A stretch of 64,000 bases of DNA from Pyropia yezoensis (Eukaryota; Rhodophyta; Bangiophyceae; Bangiales; Bangiaceae): contig CM020619.1 of NCBI GenBank assembly GCA_009829735.1, positions 31,083,751-31,147,750 of the forward strand, in the 5' to 3' direction. The notes below the pieces were generated by a model, which saw nothing but the letters and a program-made list of their open reading frames with translations, was not told the DNA's origin and did not search any database. This document shows positions 9,780 to 21,136 of this stretch, in pieces (the first letter of the stretch is position 1; each line of letters opens with the position of its first letter). A program made the position numbers and the translations under genes.

Positions 9780-12700
9780 TATTGCTACAGGTTTGCGGCA
9801 ACGGTCATTCCCGACTCGGCGGGCGACCCGCACGTCCTCGCCGCGCGCATCAAACTGATGCTGACCACGGGCCCGCCGTCAACGCAACCCACCACGCCAA
9901 CCATGTCAACCACGTCACCCGCCCCCACCGACCCCACCCCGCCCACATCCACGTACATCACGGACCACGCGGACAGCACGGAGCACGTGGCGACGGACAC
10001 CATGACGGTCACCATGGCGGCGGACGACCCGGACGAGCGAAACCGCGTCTTCTACGTCCTCAAGCGCTTCCGTGCCAACTCAACAACGCCGTACCGCACG
10101 GACCGCACGACTGCTCACCCCCACCGCTCATACCGCGGCCCGGGGCCCAACAACCCGTGCCACAACTCTCAAGGAACGGACGACTTTGCGCGAGAGTGTC
10201 CCGCCCTACAAGGCTCCCAGACGCGGGCCCCGCAGAACGTGCGGCTCTCCACCGCGATCGCCCCCCCGACGGGCGACGCCTACTCTCCCCCGCCAATGAT
10301 CGAGCCCCCCCCCATACCCCGCCAAGGCCCGGGCCTGGACCACACCTCCCACATATACTACCTGGCGTCATCCCGGACCGTGTCGGAGCCCGACGCAACC
10401 ACGGCCATCCTGGACATCGGCAGCCCGGGCGACATCGTCGGTGACAAGTGGTTAGCCGCCAACCCACAGCACGTCACAACCCCGATGACGCCAGCCACCG
10501 ACCGCTGGGCAATGGGGCGCGACGTGCCGCAGACCATCGGCTACATTTCCATCCGCATCACGACGACCACTAAGGGCGGCGATGCCCTCAGCTTCAACGT
10601 TCCGCGCGTTTACGTCCTCCGCCACGACACGGTACCCCTGCTGATCGGCCTCCCCTCGCACGGACGGCTCGACCTCCTCGTCCGCGCAAAGACCAAGACT
10701 TGCACCGTTGGCGACGCGAAGGCCCCCGTCCTGTGCACCGTCGTACGCGGCCACCTGATGCTCCCCCCCGCCCCCAAGCCCCGCCCACCCACGACGGCAA
10801 GCTCCATCTACTACACGCGGTCGGAGCTCTCTTTGGCACACCGCCAATTTGGCCACGCCAGCCTGGCCGCCCTGACGGGCGCCTGCCCTCCGCGCACCTT
10901 CTCTCCGTCGGACATCGCCACCCTCAAGGACATCGCCGCTTCCTGCGTGCCGTGCCAAACGCACGCGCACCTACCTCGCCGTCCCAAGTACGCCCTCCCG
11001 CCACGCCCACTCGCCTTTAACCGCGTCATCGCCAAGGACGTCTCCCAGCTCACCCCGACGGCGCCCAAGGTCCTCGACATCACGTGCATGCAGACGGACT
11101 ACGGCCAAGGCCGCTTTGTTCCCGGCATGCGCGGCGAGATTATCTTCTCTCTGCTCTACCTCATCTGTTTAGCCATCTACGGCTGCCCTGAAACGGTCAT
11201 GACGGACCGCGGGTCCGAGTCCGAGAACGACGCGGTCATCAACGCGCTCCACTCCATGGGCATCCACTAGCGAGCCGCGCCCACCGAGGCGCCATGGTCA
11301 ATTGGACGCAACGAGCGCCACCACGGTCCCATCCGTGACGCCTACCTACGCATCATGGCAGAGACGCCCGCCCTCGCGCCGGAGCTTGCCCTCGCCATGG
11401 CGTACAAGGCCCGCAACGACGCGCCACGCGCGCACGGCGTGTCTCCGACCACCCTCGTCACCGGCCAGCCGCCCCGACTGCTCATTGGCAACAACGCGCA
11501 TGACAACCCGTCTATCGCCGCACGCGCGCGGGCCATGCAGGCCGCGCGCTCAACGATGGAGCGGCACACGGCGGCGGACCGCCTCCGCGGCGCGCTCTCC
11601 CACCCCGGCAAGGTCGTCCCGTTCGTGGAGCCCGGCCAGGAGGTACTCTTCCACCGCGAACGACACGGCTGGCTACGCGGCACCGTGCACTCGTTAAACG
11701 GCAAGACCATCAACGTGCGCTGCGACGGCAAGATGTTCTCGTCCCACGAGTCACGCACCAAGCCCTTGGTCTCACGCGCAGCCGCACCCCACCCACCGCG
11801 CCATGATGCCGACGCCCCGCCCCCCGTCCCTCCCGACCCGCCTATTCGGACGCACACTCCCGCGCCGCCGCCGTCCGCGCAACTCCCTCCGGCGGCAGGG
11901 GTGTACGCGGCAGACTGCGTCAACCCCAACTCGCACCGCCACCCGCGGTGGGACGCCGCCAAGAGTACCGAGCTGGCCGTCTTCGACTCCATCGACTGCA
12001 AAAACACGGTCCCCGTCTCCGAGGTACCCGCCAGCACGCAAATCTTCGACTACACTTGGCGCGTCACCCACAAGGCCAACCGCGGCAACGGCAAGCCGGA
12101 CGAGCGCGCACGCTTCTGCATCACCGGCAACGAGGACTGGCACAAAGACACCAACGTCCCAATCTCCCCGGCCACACCGCAGCGCGCCATCCGTGCTATC
12201 GTCGCGGCCGCCGCCATCTTGAACCTGCCCATGCACACCGAGGACTTCCTGCGTGCCGACCTCCAGTCCGACATCCTCGAGACCGCCATCTACGTGCGCA
12301 TCCCGCCCGAGGCCGGCGAGCCCGACGGCTACGTCTGGGCCTTCTACCGCGCCATCTACGGCAAGGACGACGCGGGCCGCATATTCCATTTCGACACGAA
12401 GCGCCGCTTCCTCCGCATCCCGGGCATCATCCTCAGCACGGTGTTCGAAACGATCTACCTCATACCCAAACGAGGAGCCCTCTCCACCTACGTCGACGAC
12501 TCCATGTCCGTCGGCGACAAGGCCTTCATGGACAGCGTCGCATCGGTCATGGCGCAGTACAAGACCCACCGCGTCGACCGTGGCTCGGTGCAGTTCGTCG
12601 GCATCACCGCAAAGACCGACGACAAGGGCATCCACTGCAGCGCGGGCACCTACGCCGACACCATCTGGCCCATCGACGTGCCGGCGCGCGCCAACGACAA

Positions 12701-13472
12701 GCTGCCCGTGCCCAATGACCTGCATTCCCTCGCCGCCAAACTGCTTTGGGTGGGGCGATGCGGCCGCCCCGACGTCCTCACTAACGCGACGCAGCTGGCC
12801 AACCTCAAGGAGCCCACTGGCGCCGACGCTAAGCGCGCCAACGACACCCTCGCCATCCTGCACCACCGCCCCATCACGCTGACCTTCCGCAAGCTGGACC
12901 TCGCATCGCTCCGCGTTGCGGTGTACGCCGACTACTCGGGGTCCACGGTCTCTGCCTTCGCCAAGCGCCAAGTCGGTTTTATCATAGTCCTAACGGACAG
13001 CTCGCACCACTTTGCCCCCCTTCACTGGGCATCCCACCGCCCTTCCCGCGTTTGCCGCGGGACGACGGCGGGCGAGCTGCTCGCCCTCGCCGACGCCGTC
13101 GCCGCCGCCCTTGACATCCGCAAGCTCCTCGAGGAGCTCCTCGGGCAACGCGTGCCCCTCGACGGCGACACGGACTCGGCCACGCTGTAGAACCTCGTCA
13201 CGTCCTTCTTGGACCCGGCCGACATGAGCGGAAAGAACGACCTGCTCGTCCTCCGCCGCTCCCTCCTAACCGGCGTCATGGCCGAGCTCAACCACATCGG
13301 CAGCGAGCACAACCCCGCCGACTCCCTCTCCAAGCCAACGTTCAGCCGCCCCGCCCCCAACAACGCGCTCTCCACGGCGCTCGCCACCGGCGTCCTACGC
13401 ACCCCCGTCACGTCAACCACCACGTCGGACGGCTACCGCAACCAGCCGCGCAGCGACATCAACCTTGGCTAA
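9780..13472 (+). mobile_element. Ty1/copia LTR retrotransposon, 5'-truncated copy with two in-frame TAG codons
   Basis: A single reading frame spans Gag remnant, protease, integrase, reverse transcriptase and RNase H. Integrase before RT is the Ty1/copia order. The frame is open upstream of the first Met at 9858, back to about 9780, so the 5' part of gag and the 5' LTR appear missing or replaced by the gypsy flank. A possible 3' LTR start with TG and an inverted GAGAG/CTCTC is seen near 13691, after a 28-base G-run (13490-13517), but no 5' partner was found. Confidence 0.9.
9858..13472 (+). pseudogene. gag-pol: Copia Gag-Pol polyprotein interrupted by TAG at 11268 and TAG at 13188
   Basis: Three open segments (9858-11270, 11271-13190, 13191-13472) lie in the same frame and are parted only by single TAG codons. 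The Gag zinc knuckle near residue 101 keeps CX2CX4HX4C spacing but has C to S and H to D changes. Protease is at ILDIGSPGD (D186). The integrase zinc site runs from LAHRQFGHAS to CVPC. Integrase has D in TDRGSE and E in GRNERHH, and the first TAG falls between these. Reverse transcriptase has the catalytic YVDD. RNase H has VYADYSGS and ends with HNPADSLSKP, and the second TAG lies inside it. Stops inside integrase and RNase H are not at places known for programmed readthrough, so this copy is probably inactive. Everything else is well preserved, so the stops look recent. Confidence 0.9.
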
Positions 13473-14600
13473 AGTACCGGCCCCCCAGAGGGGGGGGGGG
13501 GGGGGGGGGGGGGGGGGCGGGAGGAGAAAAAGAAGGGGAGCGAGGAAGTGTCGCAAGTACGAGGCCAGCCCCGCCCATCAGGACCGGCAAGGCGACGGCA
13601 ACAAGCCGACCTCGAGCAGACCAAGCCAAGACGTGGACATCGAGCCTACCCGCCCAAAGGCGCACACGCCAGCTGGCCCGACGGGAGGGAAGTGTGAGAG
13701 ATAACTCTCCCGCCACTGCACTTGCTAATTACCTGCATGTCATATCTGCCTGCAATAAAGAAGCCCCGCCCGAGCCCCGGCGCCGGCCAAGCTCGGGTGG
13801 CAACCTTCCAGCGCACGACTATCCACAGCTGCCGCCGCCCCCCCCCCCGCCACCGCCGGCGACGGCGGGCTGGCCATGCCGCGGCGGCAGTGAGTCGTGC
13901 CGCCCCGCCGCCGCGCCTCCCCCCCAGCCTCCACCTCCCCACCCGCGCCCCTCTGCTGCCGCGTCGCCCGCCCCCGCCCGCCCGCCCGCCCAGCCGGCCA
14001 CCCACGCCGCAATGCGGTCCCCGCCGACGGGCAGCCGCCCCCTCCCCGCTCCCCCACCCCCCACGCTGCCGCACCCCCTCCCCGCCGATGGGAGAGGGGC
14101 CCCGCACCACCTGCCGCCCGCCGCCCCCCTACCCCCGACCCTCCCCCCCGTCACAGCGGCGCTACCCCCGCCGCCCGCCCTCCCGCCACGCCACGCGGGC
14201 GGCGGCAGCGGTGTTGGCGCCGGCCGGCGGCCGCGGCGGAGCGTGTCGAGCACGTGGCTCGTTGGCGCGGGCGCCGGCAAGGGGGGTGAGGGGGACTGGG
14301 CACGCCCGCGGCAGCGGTCGCCCGCGCCGACGGGTGGGGGTTGGGGGGCGGGGGGGGGGGGCGGACGCCGCATTGGCGGCCGACCCCGTGGGGGCGGCCC
14401 GGGCGGTGGCGGCGGCGGCGGGGTGGGCGCCGCGGCGGGCGGCGGTGGCGGTGGCGGCGGCGGCGGCGGCGGCGGGGGTGGGGGTGCCGCCGGGGCGGAT
14501 GGTGCCGCCGGGGGCGTTGCCGCCGCCGTCGTCGCTGGTGGCGGCGGCGGGGCGGATGGCGGCGTCGGCGGCGGGCGCGCGCCGCTGGCGCACCGTGTGT
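13473..14600. other. Poly-G run, possible copia 3' LTR start, then very GC-rich low-complexity DNA
   Basis: A pure G-run of 28 bases sits at 13490-13517. A TGTGAGAGATAACTCTC inverted motif and an AATAAAG signal near 13755 suggest the start of a copia LTR with a polyadenylation signal. From about 13.8 kb the sequence is C/G-rich with Pro/Ala/Gly codon runs open in several frames on both strands. None shows convincing protein features. The N-terminal Gly/Ala-rich part of the apyrase gene may begin near the end of this stretch. Confidence 0.4.
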
Positions 14601-16353
14601 GGCGGGCGGTGGCGGGCCGCGGCAGCTGCGACGCGCGGCGGCCGTTGCTGGCCGCCACTGCCGCCGCGGCGGTGGTGATCGCCGTGCTGGCGCTGCTCGA
14701 CCTGCGACTGGTCGTGGTCCCGGCCGATGACGGCGGCCGCCGTGCGGCGCTGACGCTGTCCCTCTCCCCGCGACTGTTGGGGGGGTGGGGGCGGGGGGGG
14801 GGGGTGGCCGCCGCGGGGGGTTGGTGCGGTCGCTGGCGGCCTGGCCCACCTGCCCCTTTCCCGCCATGGCGGCGGCGGCCGCGGCGGCGGCGGCCTCCGC
14901 GGCACTGCGCGCGGGGACGGCACCGCCGTGGGCACGACCGGCCGGCGCGCCCCGCCCCCGATGCTGGCGCTCCCGCCCGGCGCGGGCGCGGCGGGCCCGT
15001 GGGTGTTTGCGCTCGTCGCGGACATGGACCGCCACTCGCGGCGGTACGACCGGCCCGCGTCGGCGGGCTCGCCGTCGTCCAAGCGGTGGGTGAGCTTTCT
15101 CAAGCGCAGGCTCCTGACACGCCTGCCGGACGCGCCGCTGCAAGAGGGGGGGGGGGGGGGGTTGGGGGGCGGGGGGGGGGGCGCGGCCCGCCGCCGCGGC
15201 GGTGAGGGTTGGGGGGCGGCGCCGGCTGACGGCCCAGGTGGGTTCGGCTGGCCGGGCAGCCGCTGCCGCCGCCGCCAGTGCCGCTGACCCTGGCGCCGCG
15301 GCCGCGAGCCATGCGGCGGCGGCGGCGGGCGCGGCGGGGTCACCTGGGCGGGTGTCGGGCTCGGCCGTCTCTGCCAGGCGGGCCAACCACACGGGCGGAC
15401 TTGGCGGGGTGGGCGGGGTCCCCCCCCCCCCCGCCCGTCCCGCCGCGTACGCCATCACCTGGTTTGACACGGGCCCCTGCTCGCTGCTGTGGTCGCGCGT
15501 GAATGAGGACGGGCGGGGCATGGAGCTGTCCGAGCTCGCCATGTACCGCGGCCGCCTGTACGCGCCCGACGACCGCACGGGGGTGCTATTTGAGGTGCTC
15601 TCCCCCCGCGGTGGGCTACCCCACCCGCACGGGGGGCCCACCCCCGGGCGCGCCTCGTCCGTGACCCGCCGGATGGTGCTGGCTGACGGGGACGGCGAGT
15701 CCGCCACCGCCTTCAAGGCCGAGTGGATGGCCGTCAAGCGCGGGGAGCTGATCATCGGGGGCCACGGCCGGGAGGTCACCGCCCCGTCGGATGGCACGGC
15801 GGTGCGGAGTACGGGGCCGCTGTGAGTCAAGGTGCTGTCCAAGGACATGACCGTCTCGCATGTCGACTGGACGGCGCCCTACAATGCGATGCGCGGCGCG
15901 GCGTGTGCGCCCTTCCCGGGCTACCTCCTCCACGAGGCGGGCCTCTGGAGTGACGTGCGCGGCCGCTTGCTCGTCCTCCTCCGCCGCCACTCGGTCGCGC
16001 CGTACGACCCGGTCGCGGTGGAGCGGTCGGGCTGGAACGGCGCCGTCACCGCCGACGAGGGCTTTGCACGCGTCGGCATCAGCGGTCTCGGCGGGGTGCC
16101 CCACGCGGCCGACGGGGACGACGAGCGCGGCTTTTCGTCGTTTGCGTTTGTGCCCGGCTCTGGCGACCGCCACGTCCTGGCCGTCCGCACGGTGGAGCGG
16201 GGGGGGGGGGGGGGGGCGGGCGGGGCGGCGAGCGCGGGGGAAGTGGAGAGATACATCAGCGTCCTCGACACGGCAGAGGGGGCGGCCGGCGCGGCGCTGC
16301 TGCCACAGACCCGCATCGGGCCGGCCAAGTACGAGGGGGTCGAGTTCTTGTGA
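14600..16353 (+). pseudogene. CANT1-like soluble calcium-activated nucleotidase (apyrase), frame broken at poly-G runs and by an in-frame TGA
   Basis: The family (calcium-dependent apyrase, five-bladed propeller) hydrolyses UDP, GDP and similar nucleotides in the secretory pathway. A signal-anchor-like segment (LLAATAAAAVVIAVLALLDL, 14641-14700) follows an Arg pair, as expected for a type II membrane protein. Family motifs follow in order: VADMDRHSR (about 15016-15042), GRGMELSEL, YAPDDRTG, ADGDG, FKAEW, FPGYLLHEAG, FSSFAFVPG and the ending IGPAKYEGVEFL before TGA at 16351. The anchor, the VADMD block and the rest lie in three frames, with changes at G-runs near 14780-14800 and 15146-15181. 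TGA at 15823 stands where the family has Trp in WVKV. Either this is a decayed gene or sequencing or assembly at homopolymers is wrong. The start codon is not established. Confidence 0.82.
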
Positions 16354-16389
16354 GGAGCGGCCATCTCTCAGGGGTGCGAGGGTCGTGGG

Positions 16390-17097
16390 GGGACGGGCGA
16401 CACCCCTCGTGCGTCCCTTGCGTGAAGCTGCTGGTCAGCTCTGGCCAAGGGCGGTGGTGGCTTGGCTTTTGCCGGCTTGGTTACCCCGCCACCGCCCCCG
16501 CCGGTGGCCTCGGCGGGCTTGCCCGCGCCGGCGCCACCGCCGCCGCTCGCCCCGGCCTTCCGGCCGGCGCCGGGCGGTACCCCGCCCTCAGCTCCATTGG
16601 CAGCAGGACCGCCGCCGCTGATGCTATCACTGCTGCTGCTGCGGCGGTCGCCACCGCCACCGCCGCCACCACCATCCCCTGGCTGGTTCGCCGACGGCAT
16701 TGACGACGCCGCTGTCTCGGCCGATGCGGCGGACGCCCTTCCCGGCGGCCGCGTCTGGACCACCCTCCGCCGGTGGTAACGCTGCCGGCGCTGCCGCTTC
16801 TCTGGTCGCTGCCGCTGTTTTGGTCTGCAGCCGCCGCGCCCAGTGCATCGGCGTTGCGTCCGCTCCTGTCGGTGGCCACGTCCGGGTCACCCCCCGCCGG
16901 GGGCGACGGCGCCGGCGCCGGCGGCGCCGGCGCCCTCGGCTCCACGGGAGCTCCTGCTGCTACTGTGCTGGCGCCGTCCCTGTCGGCCGCCGCTGACCCT
17001 GTTTGCCGCCCCTCACGAGAGGTACGCGGCGAGGCGCGTGCTCGCCCCGTCGTCGGCGGGCGTGCCGGTCTGTGGGGACCTAGTCGTGGACACTCAT
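16390..17097 (-). pseudogene. Degraded copy of the Gly/Ala-rich gene found intact at 56095-56721
   Basis: On the minus strand the sequence from 17097 begins MSVHD followed by a stop, where the copy at 56721 begins MGVHEKL. Downstream, both carry Ala-rich then Gly-rich runs ending with alternating Lys/Ala/Gly blocks. Flanking DNA is also shared: a segment with ACCTCGTGCTT and GGCGCTGCGGCA at about 17370-17405 recurs at about 56920-56953. The frame here is broken by stops and indels. I read it as a decayed paralogue. No function is known for either copy. Confidence 0.5.
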
Positions 17098-17099
17098 GG

Positions 17100-18300
17100 G
17101 TTCGGGCGCGCACAACGGAGGGGGGGGGCAGCGGCGGTGGGGACAGAGACTGGGGGTAGTGTTGGAGGGGAGATGTGCGCGGGTGAAGCGTGTGAGGGGC
17201 GGGGCGAGTATCTGAGAAGGGGGTTGGGTGGTGGTGCGGGGGGGTGGGTAGGCGGCGGACTCAGAGGCGGCGGTGCGGCGCCCAGGGGCTGGTGTGATGG
17301 CGCAGAAGAAAGAGCGGCTGTGGCTCTTTTTCTATTTGGCTCTGGACTGGATATTGTAGTACGTGTGGAACACCTCGTGCTTCCCCGCCTGGTGGGCGCT
17401 GCGGCATGTGAAAGGACGACGCTTGGAGCAGCGCCGCCGTTGTGGCAACGGCAGCGCAGGTCCACCACCGCTACGGGCGGCCGCGGCGCCGGTGGCCCTG
17501 CGACGGCGGCGGTCGCCGCGCCGCCGCTACCGCCATCACGGTGCCGCCGTCGTGGCGGGGCGGTGTACAGTACGCGCGGCCGCGTCGGTGGCGTGCGCAC
17601 CGAGCTGCTGTCGACGCGCCCAACGTGTTGCCGTTGTCGCGCCGGGCGCCGCGGCGCGACAGCACAGCGCGTTGAGGTCAATCCTACCGATGGTCCACCG
17701 CGGTAGCGACCGCGCGCTGAGGGACACCCCCACGTGGATGCCGTCAAAACGACGTGACCGCCGCCACCGGCATCGAGCACAGCGCCGCCGGCCGGGACCG
17801 AGTGCAGCAGCGAGAAACAAGCGAGCACGACGGGCGCGGGCAGGTGGCGGAAAGTCAAGAAGGAAGGGTCACCGGGGAGGACGGCCACAGAGTCCCCTAT
17901 CCGCCCCGCGTGTCCGTCGCTACAAAAAGCCATCGACGGCGGCACGGCGGCCGTCCAGGCCGCCGTCGAGGCGGGGGCAGAGTGCACGCGAGCGCCGCGC
18001 CTGGCGCGTCTGTTTACCCGGTGGGCAAGAGGTGCACTAGCTGAGCGCCGCGCCCGGCGCGTCTTTTCACTCGGTGGGCAAGAACTGCACTAGCCGAGCG
18101 CGGCTCGGTTGCCCCATGCGGCAAAAGCAGCTACGGTCTCAGAAGGGCGCGACCGCGGTCGCGGGCGTCGCGCCGTCACGGCCACGGCCACACGGCCCGC
18201 TAGGCACGACCCGCGCGGCGTGCGGCGCCCGCCCAGTGCCCCGCCCGAGCGTGGGGCGGGTTGAAAACCCGCGTGCCACACCTTTTCGGCCGCCAACGTA
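17100..18300. repeat. GC-rich intergenic DNA with a 53-bp tandem pair
   Basis: No reliable gene is seen. Two consecutive 53-bp units lie at 17990-18042 and 18043-18095, sharing GAGCGCCGCGCC, GGTGGGCAAGA and TGCACTAGC, with a handful of differences. The rest is G/C-rich with overlapping open frames on both strands that look like composition artefacts. Confidence 0.5.
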
Positions 18301-18571
18301 TAGCGCGAGCGGCTCCTCTCAACGGTGGCGGGGCGGCGTCTCCCCGCGATCCACCGGGACGACCAACGTCCGTTCCTCCCCCCCACGCCCGCGCCGCCGC
18401 CCGCGCCTCGCGTCGCCGCGTGCCACACCCTGCCCCGCGCCCGGGCCTTCATGGCTCGCGCGCTCCCCCCCACGCAGCCGCCGACGCCCGCCCCCCCTCC
18501 GTCGCGCCCGCCACCGCCGCCGCCGCCGCCACCAGCGTTTGTCACCCTGGCGGGGGCACCGCTCGCCCGCC

Positions 18572-18605
<34 letters not shown>

Positions 18606-19036
18606 GGCGGCGGCGGTGACGCGGCCGCCCAGCTGGTGCGGCGGCGGTGGCGGCGGCGGCGGCTGGCGGCGGCGGCCGCCGCCTGCCACCCACCGGCGGC
18701 TGCGGGGCCCCGCCGCGGCCGCCGCGCGCGATGACGCTGCTGCTGCCGCCGTCGCCGCCGCTGCCGCGGCCGTTGCGCGGGGGGACGGGCACCTGCCGTG
18801 GCGGGTGGCGCCGCCAGCGCCGCTGGGGGGGGGGGGGGGGGGGGGAGTGCCCCGCGTCACGCCGCCTCGGCCACCCGCGGCGCGGGCGGTGACGGCGGCC
18901 GCCGAGGCTGCGGTGGCTGCCGCGGGGGTCGGGGCCCCCGCGGTGGCGGCGGCGGCGGGTGCGGGTCAGTGACCGCGGTCGCCTCCCCCCGCCCGCCCCC
19001 CTCCCAACGAGCTTGGCGCCTGACGGTGACGCGGTC
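18301..19036 (+). other. Ala/Pro/Gly low-complexity DNA upstream of RecQ
   Basis: A plus-strand frame from 18325 to a TGA at 18972 encodes Pro, Ala and Gly runs and contains a 21-base G-run (18825-18845). It ends 64 bases before the RecQ start in a different frame. It could be an N-terminal extension of RecQ joined by a short intron, a separate protein, or promoter-proximal non-coding sequence. The pyrimidine-rich segment at about 18980-19010 would suit a splice acceptor or a promoter. No frame-consistent splice was found. Confidence 0.3.
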
Positions 19037-21136
19037 ATGGCCGCCGCTCGCTCCCTCTTGTCGTCCCACTTTGGGCACACCCACTTTCGTCCCGGCCAGG
19101 AGGCGGTCCTCCGCGCGCTTATCACCAGCGGCCCCGGCCGCGGCGGCGGCTCGGCGGCGGCCATCTTCCCGACCAGCGCGGGCACGTCGCTGTGCTACCG
19201 GCTGCCCGCCCTCCTTCTCGACGGCCTCACCGTGGTGGTCTCCCCGCTGCTGGCGCTGATGAAGGACCAGGTCGACGCGCTCGCCGCAAGCGGCATCCCC
19301 GCCGCCAACCTCGACTCGACGCTCGACGCCGCCGCGGTGCGGGATGTGCACGCGCGCGTCCGCGACGGCTTCCTGCGGCTGCTGTACGTTGCGCCCGAGC
19401 GGTTCAAGAATGACCGCTTCCGCCGCCTCCTCCGCGCCGTCCCCGTCGCGCTCCTCGCCATTGACGAGGCGCACTGCGTGTCCGAGTGGGGGCCCCGCTT
19501 CCGCCCAGACTACCTCCGCCTCGCGCGGGCGGCGGACGAGGTGCGCGCCGCCCGCCGGCTCGCCCTCACCGCCACCGCCTCCCCCGCCGTCACCGCCGAC
19601 ATTGCCGCGCGCTTCCGCATCGACCCGGCCGCGGTCACGCGGACGCCGTTTACGCGGCCCAACCTGACGACGCTCGTCGCAAAGGTGCCCCGCCGGCCGC
19701 CGCTGCCGCCGGGCACGGCCGCGCCGGTCGTCGACGCGCACCGGGTGGCGGTGCTGGTGGACCGCCTCCGCGGCCGCCCGCCGGGGCGGACGGCGGTGTA
19801 CGGCACCACGCAGGCGGGGGTGACGGCGCTCGCCGCGGCGCTGGGCGCCGCGCTCGGCGCCGACGACGCCCCGTGGGCGGCCCGCCCCTACCACGCGGGC
19901 ATGGGCACCGACGAGCGGGCGGCGGCGCAGGAGTGCTTTGCGGCGCCGACGGCGTCCGGCGCCGCCGCGCGGGTCATCGTCGCGACGATTACGTTTGTCA
20001 TGGGCGTGGACGTGCCGGACATCCGCTACGTGTACCACTTTAACGAGCCAAAGAGCCTGGAGGGGTACGTGCAGGAGGTGGGGCGCGCGGGCAGCGACGG
20101 CCTGCGCGCCACGACTGAGCTGCTGCTGTGCGCAGACGATGTGCCGGTGATTGAGGGCTTTGCGTACGGGTCGGTTCCGTCCGCGGCGGCGGTGCGTGGG
20201 CTGGTGGCCACCGTCTTTCCGCCGGGCGTCGCGCCGGGCGACACGGTCTCCCTGTCCGTGTACGACCTGTGTGCGGAGCTGGACATGCGCGACGCGGTGG
20301 CGCAGCAGCTGCTGGCTGCGCTGGACGTTTCTGCTGGCTACGTCCGCGAGAGCACCCCCTTTTACGACCAGGTCACGCTCAAGGCGGGGCCGGCTGCGGA
20401 CACGCCGCTGGCACCCGCCGATGAGGCGCTGCTCGCGACCGCCACCGTCGGGCGGCTCAACACCTCGTTGAGCGTCACGGCGGCGGCAGCCGCGACGGGC
20501 ACCACCGTCGACGCGGTGCTCCACCGCATCGATGCGCTCGTGGCGGCGGACGTGTACGTGTCGGCCAAGGCGGCCAAGGTGCACTCTCGCCTCCGCGTCC
20601 TGTCGCTGCCGGCCGACGCGGACGCGCTCGCGGCTGAGCTGCACGCCGCCGCCGTCACGGCCGCCGAGCAGGAGGTGCGCCGGCTGTGGGAGGTGATTGC
20701 GCTCGCGGGCGGCCGCGGCTGCATGACCGTCGCGCTCGCCGCCCGCTTTGGCGACGGCGCGGAGGCAGCGGCAGCAGCAGCAGCGCCGGCGGCGTCTTTG
20801 GACGGCGTGCCCGCTCCCACGAGTGCGTGTGGCCACTGTGCGGTGTGCGTCGGGGGTGGGGTGGCGGGCATGTTCCCCTGGACGCGCCCTACCGACGTCG
20901 CCGCGTCCGCCGCGGCTGTGGACCCGGCCAGCTGGGCGGACGTGACGGCCGCGGCGTCCGCGGCGGGTCTTCCCCTGGATGACCCCGCGGCGCTAGCCCG
21001 CGTCGCTGCTGGCATTGCGTCTCCCCGCCTGTCGCGCCTGCGACTGACGCGCCACCCGGCGTACGGGTCGTTGGGGGAGGTGGACTACTGGGCGCTGCTG
21101 GCGGCGGCGACGGCGCACTGTGAGGGGCAGGATTAG
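19037..21136 (+). CDS. RecQ-family DNA helicase with substituted Walker A lysine and arginine finger
   Basis: A 699-residue protein with the RecQ layout, a family of 3'-5' DNA helicases in recombination and repair. Motif 0 is FGHTHFRPGQEAVL (12-25). Motif II is DEAHCVSEWG (143-152), motif III LTATAS, and motif V ATITFVMGVD. The RecQ-Ct zinc module is present with CGHCAVC. Two catalytic positions are changed. Walker A, normally GxGKS, reads FPTSAGTS (44-51), with Thr for the ATP-binding Lys. Motif VI reads GRAGSDG (349-355), with Ser where the RecQ arginine finger sits. The protein is therefore probably a weak or dead ATPase unless the reference base calls are wrong. Motif V-VI wording (RYVYHFNEPKSLE) recalls a bacterial-type RecQ clade, so transfer is possible. 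ATG 19037 was chosen because motif 0 follows at once. The stop is TAG. Confidence 0.93.
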   Translation: MAAARSLLSSHFGHTHFRPGQEAVLRALITSGPGRGGGSAAAIFPTSAGTSLCYRLPALLLDGLTVVVSPLLALMKDQVDALAASGIPAANLDSTLDAAAVRDVHARVRDGFLRLLYVAPERFKNDRFRRLLRAVPVALLAIDEAHCVSEWGPRFRPDYLRLARAADEVRAARRLALTATASPAVTADIAARFRIDPAAVTRTPFTRPNLTTLVAKVPRRPPLPPGTAAPVVDAHRVAVLVDRLRGRPPGRTAVYGTTQAGVTALAAALGAALGADDAPWAARPYHAGMGTDERAAAQECFAAPTASGAAARVIVATITFVMGVDVPDIRYVYHFNEPKSLEGYVQEVGRAGSDGLRATTELLLCADDVPVIEGFAYGSVPSAAAVRGLVATVFPPGVAPGDTVSLSVYDLCAELDMRDAVAQQLLAALDVSAGYVRESTPFYDQVTLKAGPAADTPLAPADEALLATATVGRLNTSLSVTAAAAATGTTVDAVLHRIDALVAADVYVSAKAAKVHSRLRVLSLPADADALAAELHAAAVTAAEQEVRRLWEVIALAGGRGCMTVALAARFGDGAEAAAAAAAPAASLDGVPAPTSACGHCAVCVGGGVAGMFPWTRPTDVAASAAAVDPASWADVTAAASAAGLPLDDPAALARVAAGIASPRLSRLRLTRHPAYGSLGEVDYWALLAAATAHCEGQD

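Noticed and set aside
2392-9780. A matched LTR pair for the gypsy element
   Set aside because: I compared both flanks by eye and found no convincing shared sequence, so no LTR boundaries are claimed.
13694-15848. Long Pro/Ala/Gly/Arg frames on both strands
   Set aside because: Extreme GC content keeps all frames open. Only segments with ordered family motifs (the apyrase) were kept.
18325-18972. Ala-rich ORF as an N-terminal exon of RecQ
   Set aside because: The only candidate splice near 18960-19010 leads into the wrong frame for RecQ.
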